A stretch of DNA of 18,248 bases from positions 35,191 through 53,438 of the forward strand of contig JABUUJ010000008.1 of assembly GCA_021443235.1 (NCBI GenBank), written 5' to 3'. Source of the DNA: Muribaculaceae bacterium. Its GTDB lineage: Bacteria; Bacteroidota; Bacteroidia; Bacteroidales; Muribaculaceae. The notes under the pieces are model-generated. The model made no database searches. It had not been told where the DNA came from and saw nothing but the letters and a program-made list of their open reading frames with translations. Shown piece after piece: positions 16,486 to 18,248 of the stretch; position 1 is the first letter of the stretch, and each line of letters begins with the position of its first letter. A program made the translations under genes and the position numbers.

Positions 16486-18248
16486 ATGAAGAAATTTTTC
16501 TCACTTTTTGCTGGCCTTGCCCTTGCCTTAGGAATCACGGCAAGTGCCGAAATCTATTCTATCCCCTGCGTAGAGGGTAGTGTGGTTATCCTTCAGGATG
16601 GCCGTTTTGACAAAACCAACCAGAACGTAGGCAACTGCTCAGAGTCAACAACACTCTATCTGGGTGAGGTGGACTTTGGCCCCGATGGCGACAAGTATCT
16701 TGCCACAAGCGTTACGTTTGCCAACGGATGGTACACCGACGGATGGGCAATCCTCCACGCCGGCACCGACTACGAGTCATCGCTGCCCTTCACCCAGATG
16801 GCATTAAACGAGACTGGTGGCTACCAGCGCTATCGCAACTATGCCGCCAACATGTCGTATAACTGCGAGGTCGACTCGCTTCTGCCTGGCGGCGGACCAG
16901 CCATCGAGGGCATCGAGTATGTTAAGCCCAAAGGCAAGCAGAAGGTGTATCTCACATTTGTGGGCGGCAGCGGTAACCTGCGTTTCATCAACTTCTACAC
17001 CGAGGAGTTAACTGCCGACGACTTCGTGGGCGAAGAGGACTACTGGAACATGGGCATCGCTCTGCGCGACCCCAACGAGCGTCCCGGTTATGACCTCATC
17101 TCTTACAAAGCCTACTCCATTGACTCAGAGCCTCTGGTACCCATAGGCGAAGGCACCGACTTCCCCGACACACGCATCGACACCGCAGCCTTCAACGCCT
17201 GGGGCTGGACCAAGGAAGGCTTTATCGCCGACTATGGCACCTTTGACTTTGGCAACGGAGACTACAAGCAGATGGTGCTCTATTTCACTCACTGGAGCGA
17301 GAACATCTACGACTGGCTTGAGGTTTATGTCGACAATGTGAGCGAGAACAACCTCCTTACCAAGTTCTGGAGCGGACTTGACCTGCAGAACCAAGGCCCA
17401 TTCCCCTTTGCAAAGAATATAAAGAGCCTGAGCGGTCAGCATCGCATCATCGTGAAGTGGCGCGGCGGCTCGACCAACCTGCAGGCAGTAGAGATTGTCA
17501 AGGAACAGCTGTGGGTTGAGCACCCCGACTGCGGCATTGTGCTCGTTGACGAGTTGCCCCAGCCCGACGCATTCCACTTTACCTTCCTGGGCTGTCCCGA
17601 AGGCCAAGGCAATCCCTGGGGCTACGAGGTTAAGTGCCGCGGACAGTATGAGAGCCGTGGCAACATTGGCTACACCGGCAACGGCACCGTGATCGACTTC
17701 TATGGCGACGGCATGGGCGTGGACTTCGGCAACAACCCCTACAAGCGCATCATCGTTAACCACTCTTGCGACAAGTCGTGGGTGGGCAACATTGAGGAGT
17801 CAAACTTCACCTTCTACCTTGACCTTGACCCCGACCTAATCTACACCAAGGAAGAGTGGGAGAACAACCTGGCGGGCATCCTCGAGGGCCATGAGCCCGT
17901 GGCTGTGGTGCGCCTGCAGGGCACCGGCGACTGGAGCGTTTACAAGCACGTAGCTGGCGAGTTCCTCGTTCCCGTTACTGGCAAGCACGAACTCTTCATG
18001 GTTTACAACACTCCCAGCACCTCGACTGGCGCCAACGTGCTCGACATATACTTCGACAACGGTAAGCCATCAGGCAAGAAGGGCGACGTTAACGGCGACG
18101 GCGAAGTCGACATTGCCGACGTGAACTGCTGCATCAACGTGATTCTGGGCGCCGAGACCGCCGAGAAGTATGAAGGTCGCGCCGACGCCAATGGTGACGG
18201 CTCGGTCGACATCGCCGACGTGAACGCTATCATCAACATCATCCTGGG
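16486..18248 (+). CDS. secreted protein with three CBM-like beta-sandwich modules and a dockerin-type EF-hand pair (runs off window)
   Basis: The frame opens with ATG at 16486 and stays open for 587 codons to the window end; the stop lies outside. A signal peptide (MKKFFSLFAGLALAL..., about 1-21, ending ASA/E) is followed by three regions resembling CBM6-type jelly rolls: about 58-175 (GEVDFG to KVYLTFVGGSGNLRFINFY), about 250-340 (FDFGNGDYKQMVLYF to HRIIVKWRGGSTNLQAVEI) and about 395-526 (TVIDFYGDG to GKHELFMVYN and LDIYFDNG). Each ends in the family-like pattern of a GxH or GxQ strand followed by an aromatic-rich strand. Residues 533-587 hold two dockerin-I-type calcium loops, GDVNGDGEVDIADVN and ADANGDGSVDIADVN, each followed by a helix ending IL-G. 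No catalytic motif is visible. Proteins of this type end soon after the second EF-hand, so little may be missing. It is probably an exported glycan-binding partner; the ligand is unknown. Confidence 0.85.
   Translation, partial: MKKFFSLFAGLALALGITASAEIYSIPCVEGSVVILQDGRFDKTNQNVGNCSESTTLYLGEVDFGPDGDKYLATSVTFANGWYTDGWAILHAGTDYESSLPFTQMALNETGGYQRYRNYAANMSYNCEVDSLLPGGGPAIEGIEYVKPKGKQKVYLTFVGGSGNLRFINFYTEELTADDFVGEEDYWNMGIALRDPNERPGYDLISYKAYSIDSEPLVPIGEGTDFPDTRIDTAAFNAWGWTKEGFIADYGTFDFGNGDYKQMVLYFTHWSENIYDWLEVYVDNVSENNLLTKFWSGLDLQNQGPFPFAKNIKSLSGQHRIIVKWRGGSTNLQAVEIVKEQLWVEHPDCGIVLVDELPQPDAFHFTFLGCPEGQGNPWGYEVKCRGQYESRGNIGYTGNGTVIDFYGDGMGVDFGNNPYKRIIVNHSCDKSWVGNIEESNFTFYLDLDPDLIYTKEEWENNLAGILEGHEPVAVVRLQGTGDWSVYKHVAGEFLVPVTGKHELFMVYNTPSTSTGANVLDIYFDNGKPSGKKGDVNGDGEVDIADVNCCINVILGAETAEKYEGRADANGDGSVDIADVNAIINIIL

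Overview
This 18.2 kb window looks like part of a glycan-utilisation locus from a Bacteroidales bacterium. The evidence is a hybrid two-component sensor-regulator (HTCS), TAnnTTTG-type -7 promoter boxes with no clear Shine-Dalgarno sequences, a type IX secretion-like C-terminal domain, and a dense set of secreted carbohydrate-active proteins. The coding DNA is GC-rich and the intergenic DNA AT-rich. A gut member of Muribaculaceae or Prevotellaceae would fit, but the genus cannot be fixed from the sequence alone.

Layout. On the minus strand (72-4271) is one very long secreted enzyme in which a GH2 beta-galactosidase-like unit is fused in frame to a GH92 alpha-mannosidase-like unit. A 266-bp intergenic region (4272-4537) carries divergent promoters. 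On the plus strand follow five closely packed genes: HTCS regulator (4538-8539), GH43 exo-beta-1,3-galactanase-like enzyme (8566-9561), seven-repeat FG-GAP/VCBS propeller protein with a T9SS-like tail (9572-11563), GH2 enzyme with a discoidin-like N-terminal domain and an atypical acid/base motif (11560-14385), and SGNH/sialate-O-acetylesterase-type esterase (14389-16338). The gaps are 26, 10, -4 and 3 bp, which strongly suggests one operon. After a 147-bp gap with its own promoter box, a gene not closed within the window (16486-18248 and beyond) encodes three beta-sandwich carbohydrate-binding-like modules followed by a dockerin-type EF-hand pair.

How the genes could work together (inference). 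The HTCS would sense a released oligosaccharide in the periplasm and activate its own operon, and possibly the flanking units. The esterase would remove acetyl groups. The GH43 enzyme would trim beta-1,3-galactan, and the GH2 and GH2-GH92 enzymes would remove beta-linked (probably galactosyl) and alpha-mannosyl residues. The FG-GAP protein and the CBM-dockerin protein are probable non-catalytic binding or surface partners. The GH43 signature points to a type II arabinogalactan-like or other beta-1,3-galactose glycan, while the GH92 unit points to alpha-mannose, so the real substrate is unclear. No SusC/SusD pair lies in the window.

The most notable points are the GH2-GH92 fusion, the GH2 enzyme that lacks the usual Asn-Glu acid/base pair, the FG-GAP protein embedded in the enzyme operon, and a shared cis-element found in both promoter-bearing intergenic regions.
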